A stretch of 7,830 bases of DNA from Clostridia bacterium. GTDB taxonomy: Bacteria > Bacillota > Clostridia > Monoglobales > Firm-18. Within the stretch, counting starts at the first letter, position 1. Every line of letters begins with the position of its first letter. The stretch is taken from NCBI GenBank assembly GCA_017408205.1, contig JAFQVC010000062.1, forward strand, positions 1-7,830. The letters are read 5' to 3'. The position numbers were made by a program, and so were the translations under genes. Below the pieces are notes generated by a model. The model did no database searches. It had not been told where the DNA came from and saw only the letters and a program-made list of their open reading frames with translations. Of this stretch, positions 7,601 to 7,830 are shown in pieces.

Positions 7601-7802
7601 GCTCAATATAAATTTCGTCAGCCATTACGCTGTCTGTCATAATAGTAGCGGGGTTAGAGTTAACCAGCACTACTTCTATTCCGTCTTCTTTTAACGCTCT
7701 GCATGCCTGAGTTCCTGCATAGTCAAATTCTGCTGCCTGTCCGATAACGATAGGCCCTGAGCCGATTACCATTACTTTTTTAATATCCTTGTTGCGCGGC
7801 AT
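4602..7802 (-). CDS. carB: Carbamoyl-phosphate synthetase large (ammonia) chain
   Basis: CarB makes carbamoyl phosphate from bicarbonate, ammonia delivered by the CarA glutaminase subunit, and two ATP, feeding arginine and pyrimidine synthesis in the cytoplasm. The 1066-residue product is full length (E. coli 1073). The order is canonical: first ATP-grasp half (about 1-400) with GSGPIVIGQAAEFDYAG (14-30), RPAFTLGGTGGG (169-180) and IEVNPRVSRSSALASKATG (297-315); oligomerisation region (about 400-548); second ATP-grasp half (about 549-930) with GSGPIRIGQGIEFDYS (555-570), RPSYVLGGQ (704-712) and IEVNPRSSRTIPYISKVTG (828-846); and a C-terminal MGS-like allosteric domain (about 931-1066) with the nucleotide-pocket motif ATEGTA (963-968). 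The ATG has GAGGAGG (7816-7810) seven bases upstream. carA would be expected just upstream but lies outside the window, and only 28 bases remain. No sign of damage is seen. Confidence 0.99.
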   Translation of the reverse strand: MPRNKDIKKVMVIGSGPIVIGQAAEFDYAGTQACRALKEDGIEVVLVNSNPATIMTDSVMADEIYIEPLNLDTVKRIIEKEKPDSLLSTLGGQTGLTLSMQLAKEGFLDKHGVKLLGANPETIDKAEDRQLFKDAMMEIDIPVIPSKVVTDIESAIEFANEIEYPVVVRPAFTLGGTGGGIVYNDEELHEIGTNGLRLSPITQVLIEKCVSGWKEIEFEVMRDRKGNAIIVCDMENVDPVGVHTGDSIVVAPCMTLSKDEYTMLKNAAIKIVNSLGVEGGCNCQFALHPTSHEYAVIEVNPRVSRSSALASKATGYPIAKIAAKVAIGYSLDEIKNDANGTSSAFFEPQVDYVVVKFPKWPFDKFVYAKRLLGTQMKATGEVMAIGMSFEQALLKAVRGAEIGVDDMNYKVFKPLTDKEIMDHVATCDDQRIFAVFEAIKRGIDLSEIYNITKIDTWFLQRLKNLADMEHELENSQLSKELYYKAKKLGYTDKSITNISKSQVPCRIPLSYRMVDTCAKEFSADTPYFYSAIDCENDAQRFIDKKGDKQTVIVFGSGPIRIGQGIEFDYSCVQCVWTLKKMGYDVVIVNNNPETVSTDFDTANRLYFEPLTPEDVMNIIEVEKPYGVVVAFGGQTAIKLTNFLTEKGVKILGTQADSIDAAEDRERFDALLERLKIKRPVGDTVMTMEEALEVAQRIGYPVLLRPSYVLGGQNMIIAFSEADVKEYMKIILSNNIENPVLIDKYLMGTELEVDAISDGEDVLVPGIMEHIERAGIHSGDSIAVYPAWNISNRIREKLIDHTKELALALKTKGLINIQYLVYEDEIYVIEVNPRSSRTIPYISKVTGVPMVELATKTALGYKLADLGYGTGLYKESQYVAVKVPVFSFEKLIDVDVHLGPEMKSTGEVLGVGKTLREALYKGLSAAGYSLKKNGGVLFTIRDTDKPEMIATAKKFAELDFTIYATEGTAKTLRENGIEVITAYKIHQNPNDNIVNLLESGVIDYVISTSSKGRIPTYDNVKIRRKAVELSIPCLTSIDTANAIVDSLNSGYSLYTTEIVDINKIVKR

Positions 7803-7809
7803 TCTTTTT

Positions 7810-7816
7810 CCTCCTC
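7810..7816 (-). promoter_or_regulatory. Strong ribosome binding site of carB
   Basis: The minus strand reads GAGGAGG, then seven bases, then the ATG at 7802-7800. It fixes the carB start. The 28 bases upstream of carB show no promoter. A TAA at 7822-7820 (minus) could close an upstream gene such as carA, but too little sequence remains to tell. Confidence 0.85.
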
Positions 7817-7830
7817 TTATTAAATATACG

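Noticed and set aside
4602..7802. Long open frames on the plus strand opposite carB and the kinase-aldolase gene (for example 1964-2323, 2911-3294, 5356-5685 and 7348-7611)
   Set aside because: Their translations show no recognisable domain and lie wholly antisense to well-conserved proteins; they are by-products of codon bias.
7803..7830. Tail of carA
   Set aside because: One frame would end in TAA at 7822-7820, but only two sense codons are visible, too few to identify a gene.

Overview
The window is AT-rich DNA from an anaerobic, Clostridia-like low-GC Firmicute. The evidence is AGGAGG-type ribosome sites, AT-rich codons, and the style of the carB, wecB and AraC-family proteins. The species cannot be named from the sequence alone.

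Layout. Positions 1-891 (+) carry the last 296 codons of a non-hydrolysing UDP-GlcNAc 2-epimerase (wecB/mnaA type), cut at its 5' end by the window edge. A strong bidirectional terminator follows (898-935). On the minus strand, 3675-934 is a tightly coupled two-gene operon. Its first gene encodes a fusion of a compact FGGY (sedoheptulokinase-like) sugar kinase with a complete HpcH/HpaI-type class II aldolase. Its second gene, starting on the base after the first gene's stop codon, encodes a cytoplasmic Asp-box (BNR/sialidase-like) beta-propeller. A 101-base divergent promoter region (3676-3776) separates this operon from an AraC-family regulator on the plus strand (3777-4562). A second, 18-bp-stem bidirectional terminator (4564-4602) separates the regulator from carB (minus, 7802-4602), the complete large subunit of carbamoyl-phosphate synthetase. 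carB runs nearly to the right edge and has a strong ribosome site.

How they work together. wecB (envelope polysaccharide precursor) and carB (arginine/pyrimidine supply) look like ordinary housekeeping genes. Between them lies a self-contained three-gene islet with terminators on both sides: regulator, kinase-aldolase and propeller. The natural reading is a small catabolic module in which the propeller protein acts on a glycan-derived or sugar-acid compound, the kinase phosphorylates a sugar or keto-sugar, and the fused aldolase cleaves a 2-oxo acid. The AraC-type protein would sense the substrate. The substrate is not identifiable from sequence, and no transporter, dehydratase or dehydrogenase is present in the window.

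Most notable points: the kinase-aldolase fusion keeps all aldolase catalytic residues at canonical spacing; an in-frame ATG with a near-ideal Shine-Dalgarno lies exactly at the domain junction, so a free aldolase could be made from the same gene; the kinase C-terminal lobe is unusually short; and the two divergent promoters are near mirror images with matching very short leaders, which suggests the kinase starts at an internal TTG.
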